From the NCBI RefSeq assembly GCF_900091575.1, contig NZ_FMCR01000001.1, positions 620,001-684,000 of the forward strand: a stretch of 64,000 nt of DNA, written 5' to 3'. Below the pieces are notes generated by a model. That model searched no databases. It had not been told where the DNA came from and worked only from the letters and a program-made list of their open reading frames with translations. Shown piece by piece: positions 36,525 to 46,621 of the stretch (the first letter of the stretch is position 1; each line of letters starts with the position of its first letter). The position numbers were made by a program, and so were the translations under genes. This DNA is from Micromonospora saelicesensis (lineage in GTDB: Bacteria; Actinomycetota; Actinomycetes; Mycobacteriales; Micromonosporaceae).

Positions 36525-37505
36525 TCAGCTCAGGCCACCGAAGAGAGTGGTCACCGAGCCGTCGTCGAAGACCTCGCGGATCGCCCGCGCCAGCAGCGGC
36601 GCGATCGACAGCACGGTGAGCTTGTCCAGCTGCTTCTCCGGCGGGAGCGGCAGGGTGTTCGTCACCACGATCTCGCTGATCGAGCTGTTCTTCAGCCGCT
36701 CGGTGGCCGGGTCGGACAGCAGCGCGTGGGTGGACGCGACCACGATCTCCGCCGCGCCCGACTCCTTGAGGATGTCGGCGGCCTTGGCGATGGTGCCCCC
36801 GGTGTCGATCATGTCGTCGACGATCAGGCAGACCCGGCCCTCCACCTCGCCGACCACCCGGTTCGCCACGACCTGGTTCGGCTTCATCGGGTCACGGGTC
36901 TTGTGGATGAACGCCAGCGGGCAGCCGCCCAACCGGTCGGTCCACCGCTCGGCCACCCGCACCCGGCCCGAATCCGGTGCCACCACGGTCATCGGCCGGC
37001 CGGCGTACTTGTGCTCCACGTACTCGGCCAGGATGTCCATCGCGAAGAGGTGGTCCACCGGGCCGTCGAAGAAGCCCTGGATCTGCGCGGTGTGCAGGTC
37101 GACGGTGAGGATGCGGTTCGCGCCGGCGGTCTTGAGCAGGTCCGCCACCAGGCGGGCCGAGATCGGCTCCCGACCACGGTGCTTCTTGTCCTGGCGGGCG
37201 TACGGGTAGAACGGCAGCACCACGGTGATCCGCTTGGCCGACCCCCGCTTCAGCGCGTCCACCATGATCAGGGTCTCCATGACCCAGGTGTTCACCCCGT
37301 GCGTGACGGACTGCACCACGAAGGCGTCCGAACCACGTACCGAGTCCTTGAACCGTACGAAGAGCTCACCGTTGGCGAACTCGTACGCGTCGGCCGGCGT
37401 CGGCGCGACGCCGAGCACCTCGCCGATCTCCTTGGCCAACTCCGGAAAGCCACGTCCGGAAAAGAGCATCAGGCTTTTGCGGTTTTCGGCGACGATGCTG
37501 CCCAT
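36525..37505 (-). CDS. prs: Ribose-phosphate pyrophosphokinase
   Basis: A 326-residue class I PRPP synthase. The ATP/ribose-5-phosphate motifs are intact: FKDSVRGSDAFVVQS, FYPYARQDKKHRGREPISARL, TVDLHTAQIQGFF and the PRPP-loop DDMIDTGGTIAKAADIL. Makes PRPP for nucleotides, histidine, tryptophan and NAD. Start ATG at 37503-37505. It lies 58 bp behind glmU on the same strand, in the conserved glmU-prs pair. Confidence 0.97.
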   Translation of the reverse strand: MGSIVAENRKSLMLFSGRGFPELAKEIGEVLGVAPTPADAYEFANGELFVRFKDSVRGSDAFVVQSVTHGVNTWVMETLIMVDALKRGSAKRITVVLPFYPYARQDKKHRGREPISARLVADLLKTAGANRILTVDLHTAQIQGFFDGPVDHLFAMDILAEYVEHKYAGRPMTVVAPDSGRVRVAERWTDRLGGCPLAFIHKTRDPMKPNQVVANRVVGEVEGRVCLIVDDMIDTGGTIAKAADILKESGAAEIVVASTHALLSDPATERLKNSSISEIVVTNTLPLPPEKQLDKLTVLSIAPLLARAIREVFDDGSVTTLFGGLS

Positions 37506-37563
37506 GGGCCCGTCTGCTCCCGTTATGTCGGCGGTACCCGACCCGGTGGTGGTGGGTCAGGGA

Positions 37564-39123
37564 CTATTCGGTTGCAGTATCTCCCGCGCCGGATGCGCCG
37601 CCCACCGTCTCGGTCGCCCCGTGGATTGCCTCACTGTGGCTTGCGGCACCGGTCGTACCGGACGCACCCTTCGCGTCGCCGGCCGGCTGCCCGTCCTTCG
37701 CGTCGTGGGCCCGCTGCGCCGCCTCCGCCGCGGCGGTGCCTGCACGCCGCATGACCACCCAGCCCTCGATGTTGCGCTGGCGCGCCCGGGCGACGCCCAT
37801 CGCCCCGGCCGGCACGTCGTCGACGATCACCGAACCGGCCGCCGTGTACGCCCCGTCGCCCACCTCGACCGGTGCCACGAACATGTTGTCCGCACCGGTC
37901 CGCGCGTGGCTGCCGATCACCGTGCGGTGCTTGTTGACCCCGTCGTAGTTCACGAAGACCGACGCGGCGCCGATGTTGGTCTGCTCGCCGATCGTCGCGT
38001 CGCCGACGTACGTCAGGTGCGGCACCTTCGCGCCAGCGCCGATCTGCGAGTTCTTCACCTCGACGAACGTGCCGACCTTCGCCTTCTCGGCCAACTGGGC
38101 GGCCGGCCGCAGGTACGCGTACGGCCCGACGGTCGCGCCCGCGCCCACCTCGGCGCCGACGGCGTGGCTGCGGATCACCGACGCGGCGGGGCCGACGATC
38201 GTGTCGATCAGGGTGACGTCCGGCCCGATCAGCGCGCCCGCGCCGACCACCGTGGCGCCGCGCAACTGGGTGTTCTGGTCGACCACCGCGTCCCGGTCCA
38301 GCGCGACCGTCACGTCGATCCAGGTGGTGACGGGGTCGAGCAGGCTCACCCCGGTGCGCATCCACGCCTCGTTGATCCGGTCGCGCAGCAGCCGACGCAG
38401 CGTGGCCAGCTCCACCCGGTCGTTGCAGCCCAACGTCTCGACATGGTCCACGGCGACGTGCACCGCCACCGGCTCACCGGCGGAACGGAGCAGACCGAAG
38501 ACGTCGGTCAAGTACTCCTCGCCCTGGTCGTTGTCGGTGGAGAGCTTGCCCAGCGCCTCGCGCAGCCGCACCGCGTCGAACGCGTAGATGCCGGCGTTGA
38601 TCTCCCGGATCGCGCGCTGCGTCGTGTCGGCGTCGCGTTCCTCGACGATCTGCTCCAGGCGGCCGTCGGCGTCCCGCACGATCCGCCCGAGGCCGGTCGG
38701 GTCGGGCACCTCGGCGGCCAGCACGGTGGCCGCCGCGGCGGCCTCCTCGTGCGCGGTCACCAGCGCGCCCACCGTCTCGGGTCGCAGCAGGGGCACGTCA
38801 CCGTTGATCACCACGACAGTGCCGGCACCGTCCGGTACGGCCTCCAGCGCGATCCGTACGGCATGCCCGGTGCCGAGCTGCTCGGCCTGGAGCACCGGAG
38901 TGGCGTCCGGGGCGACCTCGGACAGGTGCGCCCGCACCTGGTCGGCGCCGTGCCCCACCACGACGACGGTGCGGTCCGCGCCCAACGGGGCGGCGGCGCT
39001 CAGCACGTGACCGAGGAGCGTCCGACCGAGCAGGGGGTGCAGCACCTTGGGCAGTGTCGACTTCATCCGCTTGCCCTCACCGGCGGCAAGTACGACGACG
39101 GTGCGGAGGTGGGGCTGGGGCAC
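37564..39123 (-). CDS. glmU: Bifunctional GlmU (GlcNAc-1-P uridyltransferase / GlcN-1-P acetyltransferase)
   Basis: A 519-residue enzyme of the UDP-GlcNAc route to peptidoglycan. The N-terminal uridyltransferase has VVVLAAGEGKRMKSTLPKVLHPL; the linker leads to a left-handed beta-helix acetyltransferase with hexapeptide repeats (GAGATVGPYAYLRPAAQLAEKAKVGTFVEVKNSQIGAGAKVPHLTYVGDATIG). The last 60 residues form an Ala/Gly-rich tail longer than in E. coli but usual in actinobacteria. GTG at 39121-39123 with GGGAG upstream. tRNA-Gln lies 110 bp upstream on the same strand. Confidence 0.97.
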   Translation of the reverse strand: MPQPHLRTVVVLAAGEGKRMKSTLPKVLHPLLGRTLLGHVLSAAAPLGADRTVVVVGHGADQVRAHLSEVAPDATPVLQAEQLGTGHAVRIALEAVPDGAGTVVVINGDVPLLRPETVGALVTAHEEAAAAATVLAAEVPDPTGLGRIVRDADGRLEQIVEERDADTTQRAIREINAGIYAFDAVRLREALGKLSTDNDQGEEYLTDVFGLLRSAGEPVAVHVAVDHVETLGCNDRVELATLRRLLRDRINEAWMRTGVSLLDPVTTWIDVTVALDRDAVVDQNTQLRGATVVGAGALIGPDVTLIDTIVGPAASVIRSHAVGAEVGAGATVGPYAYLRPAAQLAEKAKVGTFVEVKNSQIGAGAKVPHLTYVGDATIGEQTNIGAASVFVNYDGVNKHRTVIGSHARTGADNMFVAPVEVGDGAYTAAGSVIVDDVPAGAMGVARARQRNIEGWVVMRRAGTAAAEAAQRAHDAKDGQPAGDAKGASGTTGAASHSEAIHGATETVGGASGAGDTATE

Positions 39124-39233
39124 GACGTGGCTCCCGTCGGGACGGCGGACACTCTCGCGGCCATGCTAGCCGCGGGGCCCGGCACGTTCCCCTCTTACCC
39201 CCACCGGACCCTAAAACGGGCGTAGGTGGGCAG

Positions 39234-39305
39234 CTCGGCCGCCAGGGTTCGAACCTGAAATACGGGTACCAAAGACCCGGGTGTTGCCAATTACACCACG
39301 GCCGA
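39234..39305 (-). tRNA. tRNA-Gln (anticodon UUG)
   Basis: A 72-nt cloverleaf. The acceptor stem TCGGCCG pairs with CGGCCGA. D-arm GTGT/ACAC has the loop AATTGGCA. The anticodon arm CGGGT-CTTTGGT-ACCCG gives TTG at positions 34-36. The T-arm is TCAGG-TTCGAAC-CCTGG, with discriminator G73. No CCA is encoded. Its place upstream of glmU is conserved in actinobacteria. Confidence 0.96.
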
Positions 39306-39549
39306 TCAGCGACGTGAGCACGTCGCGCGAGGGATGGACATCCCGCCGGTACACCTTAGCGCCCCGGCCGTCTGATGCCAGCGCTCATCCCGCCGCACGG
39401 CGAGCGGTCGATGCCGGCGACCTTCCGGGGGTGGTCGGCCCGCACCTCGGCCGCTCACTTCCCAGGTCGGTCAGGCCCCTGCCACCGGGCCGGCTGACCT
39501 GCGGCTTCGAACAGTTACACGAAGGCTATTCGAAACTTCCCCGTGCGAT

Positions 39550-39578
39550 CTACGGTGCCGTAAGTTACGGTGACGTAG
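39550..39578. promoter_or_regulatory. 29-bp operator-like palindrome upstream of the desaturase
   Basis: The pattern CTACG-N3-CCGTAA-G-TTACGG-N3-CGTAG is symmetric around 39564; only the two 3-bp spacers break the symmetry. It lies 41 bp before the desaturase ATG within the 313-bp gap 39306-39618, which otherwise holds nothing recognised besides AT-rich promoter-like sequence. The adjacent TetR gene is the natural candidate binder. Confidence 0.75.
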
Positions 39579-39618
39579 GCGTAGCTTCGTGATCGTTACC
39601 ATCCCCCTGCGAGGTCCC

Positions 39619-40584
39619 ATGTCCACTGCTCTGCTCGATTCCAACACCGCCGGCCCCGGCCCCAAGCCACTCACCGACGGCAGCCAGTCCCCCGGCATCC
39701 TGGCCGCCCTCTGGGCTTTCGTGGTGATCCCCTTCGTCGCCCTGCTGGTCGCCGTGCCGGTGGCGTGGGGCGGCTGGCTGGGCTGGACCGACGTGATCAT
39801 CGGCCTGGTCTGGTACGTCGTATCCGGGCTCGGCATCACCGTCGGCTTCCACCGCTACTTCACGCACGGCTCGTTCAAGGCCAAGCGGTGGCTGCGGGTG
39901 ACTCTGGCGGTCGCGGGTTCGCTGGCGGTGCAGGGCGAGATCATTCAGTGGGTCGCCGACCACCGGCGCCACCACGCGTTCTCCGACCTGGAGGGCGACC
40001 CGCACTCGCCGTGGCGCTTCGGCACCAGCTTCTGGGCGTTGACCCGGGGCCTGTTCCACGCACACGTGGGCTGGCTGTTCCGCCGGGAGCTGTCCAACCG
40101 CGGGCGTTTCGCACCGGACCTCATCGCCGACCGGGACATCAGCCGGGTCGACCGACTCTTCCCCGCGCTGGTGGCCATCTCGCTGCTCGGCCCGGCGCTG
40201 ATCGGCGGCCTGGTGACCTGGTCCTGGCAGGGCGCGCTGACCGCGTTCTTCTGGGCCGGGCTGGTCCGGATCGGCCTTCTGCACCACGTCACCTGGGCGA
40301 TCAACTCGGTGTGCCACGTCTACGGTGAGCGTCCGTTCGCGATGCGCCAGGGCGACCGCGCGTCGAACTTCTGGCCGCTGGCGATCCTGTCGTTCGGCGA
40401 GAGCTGGCACAACCTGCACCACGCCGACCCGACCAGTGCCCGGCACGGCGTGCTGCGCGGTCAGGTGGACATCTCCGCGCGGGTGATCTGGTTGTTCGAG
40501 AAGACCGGCGCGGCGACGCAGGTGCGCTGGCCAAAGCCCGAGCGCCTCGCCGCCAAGCTGGTGAAGCCGGTCGCACCCCGCTGA
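39619..40584 (+). CDS. Membrane acyl-CoA (delta-9 type) fatty-acid desaturase
   Basis: A 321-residue di-iron membrane desaturase. The three histidine boxes are present in order: GFHRYFTH, VADHRRHHAF and SWHNLHHAD. Hydrophobic spans flank the first two boxes and again near the middle (ALVAISLLGPALIGGLV). It introduces a double bond into saturated acyl chains, affecting membrane fluidity. The ATG at 39619 has CGAGG upstream; a GTG at 39589 would add ten residues. The TetR gene follows on the same strand. Confidence 0.94.
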   Translation: MSTALLDSNTAGPGPKPLTDGSQSPGILAALWAFVVIPFVALLVAVPVAWGGWLGWTDVIIGLVWYVVSGLGITVGFHRYFTHGSFKAKRWLRVTLAVAGSLAVQGEIIQWVADHRRHHAFSDLEGDPHSPWRFGTSFWALTRGLFHAHVGWLFRRELSNRGRFAPDLIADRDISRVDRLFPALVAISLLGPALIGGLVTWSWQGALTAFFWAGLVRIGLLHHVTWAINSVCHVYGERPFAMRQGDRASNFWPLAILSFGESWHNLHHADPTSARHGVLRGQVDISARVIWLFEKTGAATQVRWPKPERLAAKLVKPVAPR

Positions 40585-40808
40585 AACCGGGCGGTGCCCG
40601 ACGATGCCGCCTGGCAGGATGGCCGGATGACCGAGCCATGCGGGGGGACCGGGCGGCTCGGCGGACGGGGGGCCGAGCCCGATCCGGGTACGGTCGAACG
40701 GCGCGTCAGGGCGGTCGAACCGCCCGACAGTGAGGCGACGACGTGAACGGGCACAGCGGAGGAACCATTCCACGGCAGGGCGTCACCGAGCGCCAGCGAG
40801 GCGGCGAC

Positions 40809-41507
40809 ATGCCTGAGGTCAGCGACGAGGCGGCGGCAGCCGTCGGCGGCCGACGGGCGACGCCGACGGCGGCACCGAAAGCCAAAGCTCCCTCCCGGGT
40901 CCGCATGTCGGCGGCCCAACGCCGGGAGCAGTTGATCGCGACCGGCCGGCAACTTTTCGCCGAGCGTGGTTTCGACGCCACCTCCATCGAGGAGGTGGCG
41001 GCCCGCGCCAAGGTCTCCAAGCCGGTGGTCTACGAGCACTTCGGTGGCAAGGAAGGCCTCTACGCGGTGGTGGTGGACCGGGAGGTCCGGGCCCTGTTGG
41101 ACCGGATCACCACGGCGTTGACCGCCGGGCACCCGCGGGAGCTGCTGGAACAGGCGGCGCTCGCCCTGCTGACCTACATCGAGGAGGAGACCAGCGGTTT
41201 CCGGGTGCTGGTCCGCGAGTCACCGCTGATGGCCGGCACGGCCACCTTCAGCAGCGTCATGAACGACGTGGCGCACCAGGTCGAGCACATCCTGGGCGCC
41301 GAGTACAAGAGCCGCGGGTACGACCCGAAGCTCGCCGAGCTGTACTCGCAGGCGCTGGTCGGCATGGTGGCGTTGACCGGTCGCTGGTGGTTGGAGGTGC
41401 GTAAGCCGCGCAAGGAGACGGTGGCGGCGCACCTCGTCAACCTGGCCTGGAACGGGTTGTCGCACCTGGAGGCCAAGCCGACGCTGATCACCGCGCGGCG
41501 TAGCTGA
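40809..41507 (+). CDS. TetR-family regulator, probably of the desaturase
   Basis: A 232-residue regulator. The TetR DNA-binding domain is RMSAAQRREQLIATGRQLFAERGFDATSIEEVAARAKVSKPVVYEHFGGKEGLYAVVV. The ligand domain contains the TetR_C segments ALLTYIEEETSGFRVLVRESPLM and ELYSQALVGMVALTGRWWLE. Pairing with a fatty-acid desaturase suggests an acyl-CoA or fatty-acid effector (inference). The ATG at 40809 follows GAGGCG; a GTG at 40743 with a similar upstream sequence would add 22 residues. An Ala-rich linker precedes the DNA-binding domain. Confidence 0.92.
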   Translation: MPEVSDEAAAAVGGRRATPTAAPKAKAPSRVRMSAAQRREQLIATGRQLFAERGFDATSIEEVAARAKVSKPVVYEHFGGKEGLYAVVVDREVRALLDRITTALTAGHPRELLEQAALALLTYIEEETSGFRVLVRESPLMAGTATFSSVMNDVAHQVEHILGAEYKSRGYDPKLAELYSQALVGMVALTGRWWLEVRKPRKETVAAHLVNLAWNGLSHLEAKPTLITARRS

Positions 41508-41513
41508 CCCCGA

Positions 41514-41990
41514 TCAGCGGCGGTGCACGTCGGCCACCGGGTGCTTGCGGTGCTCCAGCTCCGCCTCGGCGGATTCCGGTGGGCCGACCTTGTCGTAGAG
41601 GCCGGTGCCCAGCAGGATCAGGCCGAACAGCATCGACACGACCACTGTCGACATCGAGAAGTTGAGGAAGTTCGCGCCGGTCTGCAGCACCGACATCATC
41701 AGGATGCTGGTCACCAGGAACACCACGCCCGCGGTGAGGTTCATGTAGTGGCCGAGGTTGGTACGCCGCGAGGCCCCGATGATCAGGACGACCCCGAAGA
41801 CCACCGAGGCGAGCGAGAAGGCCAGGTTGGTCCGGAGCCCGAGGGCCCAGGTGCTGGTGCGGGCGAAGAGTGGGTCGCCGATCGTCTCGGCGACGCCCCA
41901 GACGCCGAAGACCAGGATGTAGACCCCGATCAGCCCGGAGAGGACCCGGTAGAGCGGCCGTGCCGGATGGTTGACCGGAAAATGCGGCAT
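41514..41990 (-). CDS. DUF4383 membrane protein, copy A
   Basis: A 158-residue protein with four membrane spans, the DUF4383 pattern: the N-terminal NHPARPLYRVLSGLIGVYILVFGVWG then LAFSLASVVFGVVLIIGA, GVVFLVTSILMMSVL and TVVVSMLFGLILLGTGLYDK. Function unknown. It converges with the TetR gene (6 nt apart). It is the second of two tandem paralogues; the 199-bp gap between them holds hairpin copy 2. Confidence 0.88.
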   Translation of the reverse strand: MPHFPVNHPARPLYRVLSGLIGVYILVFGVWGVAETIGDPLFARTSTWALGLRTNLAFSLASVVFGVVLIIGASRRTNLGHYMNLTAGVVFLVTSILMMSVLQTGANFLNFSMSTVVVSMLFGLILLGTGLYDKVGPPESAEAELEHRKHPVADVHRR

Positions 41991-42098
41991 ACCCAGACCC
42001 CCTGATGTGACCGTTTCAGGGGAATTGTCGCCCAAGGCAGAACCAACTGTCCGAAGAACCACAAAGCCGGAAGGTCCGCCGAAGGCTGGACCGAGTCA

Positions 42099-42172
42099 GG
42101 TTTTCGCCGGAGCCCGAGCTGCGCAGGGATCAAGCCTGACCGCCCGGAGCAGCTCGGGCTCCGGCGAAAACC
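42099..42172. repeat. Conserved-loop hairpin element, copy 2 (between DUF4383 paralogues)
   Basis: Perfect 24-nt arms at 42099-42122 and 42149-42172 enclose a 26-nt loop with GGGATCAAGCC and TGACCGCCCGGA. Against copy 1 the loop has one substitution and one inserted C, while the stem differs at many places with both arms changed to match. Located, like copy 1, between two minus-strand genes. Confidence 0.85.
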
Positions 42173-42189
42173 ACCGCCGCAACCAACGA

Positions 42190-42645
42190 TCAGAGAACCA
42201 GGCGAGCCTTCTGGAACGCCTCCGCCTCGTCCTCCGTGCCGACCTTGCCGTACATGCCGACCATGAGCAGCACCAGGGCGGCCGTCATCACCACGACCAC
42301 GGTGGTGATGCTGAAGTTGAAGATGTTGGCGTCGGTCCGGATGAACGCGAGACCGGCCAGGCTGACCACCATGAGGCTGTACGCCAGCCACTGGTTGATC
42401 GCCACGTCGATGTTGCGGCCGAGCGCGGTGCCGACCAGCACGACGATCCCGAGCAGCACGCTGAGCAGCGAGAAGCCGAGGTTGGTGCCCTGACCGAGGA
42501 CCCGGGTGTCGTCCTGGGCGAGGATCTCGTTGCCGGTGCTCGCGATGATGCCGAGCACACCGAAGACGACCAGGTACAGACCGGTCAGCCCGCCGATCGC
42601 CCGGTAGATCGGCCGCGCGGGGTGGTTGACGGGGGTGTGTGCCAT
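42190..42645 (-). CDS. DUF4383 membrane protein, copy B
   Basis: A 151-residue paralogue of the next gene downstream. It shares the start HTPVNHPARPIYRAIGGLTGLYLVVFGVLG and four spans ending in VVMTAALVLLMVGMYGKVG. ATG at 42643-42645. The two copies differ throughout, so the duplication is old. Possible stress or cell-envelope role, unproved. Confidence 0.88.
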   Translation of the reverse strand: MAHTPVNHPARPIYRAIGGLTGLYLVVFGVLGIIASTGNEILAQDDTRVLGQGTNLGFSLLSVLLGIVVLVGTALGRNIDVAINQWLAYSLMVVSLAGLAFIRTDANIFNFSITTVVVVMTAALVLLMVGMYGKVGTEDEAEAFQKARLVL

Positions 42646-42745
42646 GTCTGTGTCTCCAACGCCGTGGGGTAGGTGTCGCCGACGATTGTCTCGCATGTGG
42701 TGGTGTGACGCCGCACACGGGGCCCGGGCCGGCGCGCCCGGCCGG

Positions 42746-44551
<1,806 letters not shown>

Positions 44552-44671
44552 GTTCCACCCTTCATGATCAAGGCGTCCCGATGCCGGCGGGCACCTGGAC
44601 GCCTGTCCCAAGGGTACGCGGGAGCCCCGGACGTCCGCGCCGCGCGCCAGCAGCTCCGGTGGAACGCGTCG

Positions 44672-45619
44672 TCAGCCGACGCGGGCGCCGGCTACCGGAC
44701 CGTGCGCGACCCGCGCCTCCCGGCAGACGCCGGCGGCGGTCAGCTCGGCGGCGATCCGCTCCGCGTCGGCAGCGTTGGCGGCGAGAAACACGCAGGTCGG
44801 GCCGGAGCCGGAGACGATGCCGGTGAGCGCGCCGGCCGCCTCGCCGGCCTTCAGGGTGTCGGCCAGCGCCGGCCGCATGGCCAGCGCGGCGTCCTGGAGG
44901 TCGTTGCCGAGCGTACGGGCGAGCACCCGGGGGTCGCGCTGGCGCAGCGCGCCCAGCAGGGCGTCGGTGCTGCCCAGCGGGGCGCCGGCGGCACCGGAGT
45001 CGCGGAGCCGATCCAGCTCCCGGTAGGCGGTCGGGGTGGACAGGCCGACGTCGGCGATCGCCACCACCCAGTGCCAGGAGGTGGGGCGGACCAGCACCGG
45101 GCTGATCGCCTCACCCCGGCCGGTGCCCAGCGCGGTGCCACCGTAGATCAGGAACGGCACGTCGGAGCCGAGGTCGGCGGCGATGCCGGCCAACTCGTCG
45201 CGGGACAGCCCGGTGCCCCAGAGCGCGTCGCAGGCCACCAGCGCGGCGGCCGCGTCGGCGCTGCCCCCGGCCAACCCACCGGCGAGCGGGATCTGCTTGC
45301 GCAGGTGCAGTCGGGCGTGCGGCAGCACCCCCGCGTACCCGGCGAGGGCGTGCGCGGCGCGGATCACCAGGTTGGTGTCGTCCAGGGCCAGCTCGCCGGT
45401 GCCCTCACCCTCCATGGTCAGGGCGAGGGTGTCGCCCCGGCGGGCCGTCAGCTCGTCGTAGATCGAGATGGCGTGGTAGACCGTGTTCAGCTCGTGGTAG
45501 CCGTCCCGCCGCAGCGGGCCCACCCCGAGATGCAGGTTGATCTTCGCCGGCACCCGCACCCGCACCGGGCCGATGGCCCCGCGTCGCTCGTCGTCGTCCG
45601 GTCGCCAGGCCTCGGTCAC
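44672..45619 (-). CDS. ispE: 4-diphosphocytidyl-2-C-methyl-D-erythritol kinase
   Basis: A 315-residue GHMP kinase of the MEP isoprenoid pathway. VRVPAKINLHLGVGPLRRDGYHELNTVYHAI is the diagnostic N-terminus; the ATP loop is PLAGGLAGGSADAAAALVA, with TGIVSGSGPTCVFLA at the C-terminal GHMP motif. GTG start at 45617-45619, overlapping the stop of a small ORF (GTGA). ksgA lies 87 bp upstream. Confidence 0.95.
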   Translation of the reverse strand: MTEAWRPDDDERRGAIGPVRVRVPAKINLHLGVGPLRRDGYHELNTVYHAISIYDELTARRGDTLALTMEGEGTGELALDDTNLVIRAAHALAGYAGVLPHARLHLRKQIPLAGGLAGGSADAAAALVACDALWGTGLSRDELAGIAADLGSDVPFLIYGGTALGTGRGEAISPVLVRPTSWHWVVAIADVGLSTPTAYRELDRLRDSGAAGAPLGSTDALLGALRQRDPRVLARTLGNDLQDAALAMRPALADTLKAGEAAGALTGIVSGSGPTCVFLAANAADAERIAAELTAAGVCREARVAHGPVAGARVG

Positions 45620-45696
45620 GGGGTGATGTCCCGAAGGTGCAGGCGGATGTCGAACGGCTTGGCCACGATCAGCTCCTCGGCGTCCTCGGCGGGCAC
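45616..45696 (-). CDS. Possible 26-codon small ORF between ksgA and ispE
   Basis: GTG at 45694-45696 opens a 26-residue reading frame (VPAEDAEELIVAKPFDIRL...) whose TGA overlaps the ispE GTG. It is in the same frame as ksgA, starting three codons after the ksgA TAG. The overlap suggests translational coupling to ispE; alternatively it is a remnant or a readthrough tail of KsgA. No strong ribosome-binding site is visible, so it is tentative. Confidence 0.35.
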   Translation of the reverse strand: MPAEDAEELIVAKPFDIRLHLRDITP

Positions 45697-45705
45697 GGCG
45701 TCAGC

Positions 45706-46575
45706 CTACTTCCCGGCCTGCGTACCGACCGGAGCCGACGCGGCGATGGCCGCGAACTGCTCGACGGTCAGTGACTCCCCGCGGGCGCCGGGGTCGACGC
45801 CAGCGGCGGTGAGCGCCTCGGCGGCGCGGTCCGCGCCACCGGCCCAACCGGCCAACGCGGCGCGCAGCGTCTTGCGCCGCTGCGCGAACGCCGCGTCCAC
45901 CACGGCGAAGACCCGCTCCCGCGGTACGTCGGTGCGGGGCGGCTCGTGGCAGGTGAAGGAGACCAGGCCGGAGTCGACGTTGGGCACCGGCCAGAACACG
46001 TTCGGCGGCACCTTGCCGGCGCCCCGGGCGTGGGCGTACCAGGCCAGCTTCACCGACGGAATGCCGTACACCTTGGAGCCGGGACCGGCGACGAGCCGGT
46101 CGGCGACCTCCTTCTGCACCATCACCAGGCCGTGTCGCAGGGTGGGCAGCACGGCGAGCAGGTGCAGCACCACTGGCACGGCGACGTTGTAGGGCAGGTT
46201 CGCCACCAGCGCGGTCGGTGCCGGGTCGGCCAGCTCGGCGGCGGCGATGCGCAGCGCGTCCGCGCGATGCACGGTGAGTCGGGCGGCATCGGCCCCGGCG
46301 TGCCGCGCGACGGTCTCCGGTAGCGCCCCGGCGAGCACCGGGTCGATCTCCACGGCGTGCACGTGCCCGGCAACCGGCAGCAGCCCCAGGGTCAGCGAGC
46401 CGAGCCCGGGCCCCACCTCCAGGGCCACGTCGTCGGGGGTGAGGCCGGCGGCGGTCACGATCCGGCGCACGGTGTTCGGGTCGTGCACGAAGTTCTGGCC
46501 CAGCTTCTTGGTGGGCGCGACGCCCAGCCGGGCGGCGAGTTCCCGGATCTCCGCCGGGCCGAGGAGACCGGTCAT
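45706..46575 (-). CDS. ksgA: 16S rRNA (adenine1518/1519-N6)-dimethyltransferase
   Basis: A 289-residue RsmA/KsgA enzyme. Features: [21 protein letters not shown] motif [18 protein letters not shown], and the catalytic motif [20 protein letters not shown]. Dimethylates two adenines at the 3' end of 16S rRNA late in small-subunit assembly. Upstream of ispE, downstream of tatD (46-bp gap). Confidence 0.95.
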   Translation of the reverse strand: MTGLLGPAEIRELAARLGVAPTKKLGQNFVHDPNTVRRIVTAAGLTPDDVALEVGPGLGSLTLGLLPVAGHVHAVEIDPVLAGALPETVARHAGADAARLTVHRADALRIAAAELADPAPTALVANLPYNVAVPVVLHLLAVLPTLRHGLVMVQKEVADRLVAGPGSKVYGIPSVKLAWYAHARGAGKVPPNVFWPVPNVDSGLVSFTCHEPPRTDVPRERVFAVVDAAFAQRRKTLRAALAGWAGGADRAAEALTAAGVDPGARGESLTVEQFAAIAASAPVGTQAGK

Positions 46576-46621
46576 GGCTGGCAGCGTAGCGACGGGGTCG
46601 GTGCCGACCGTCGGGCCGGGC

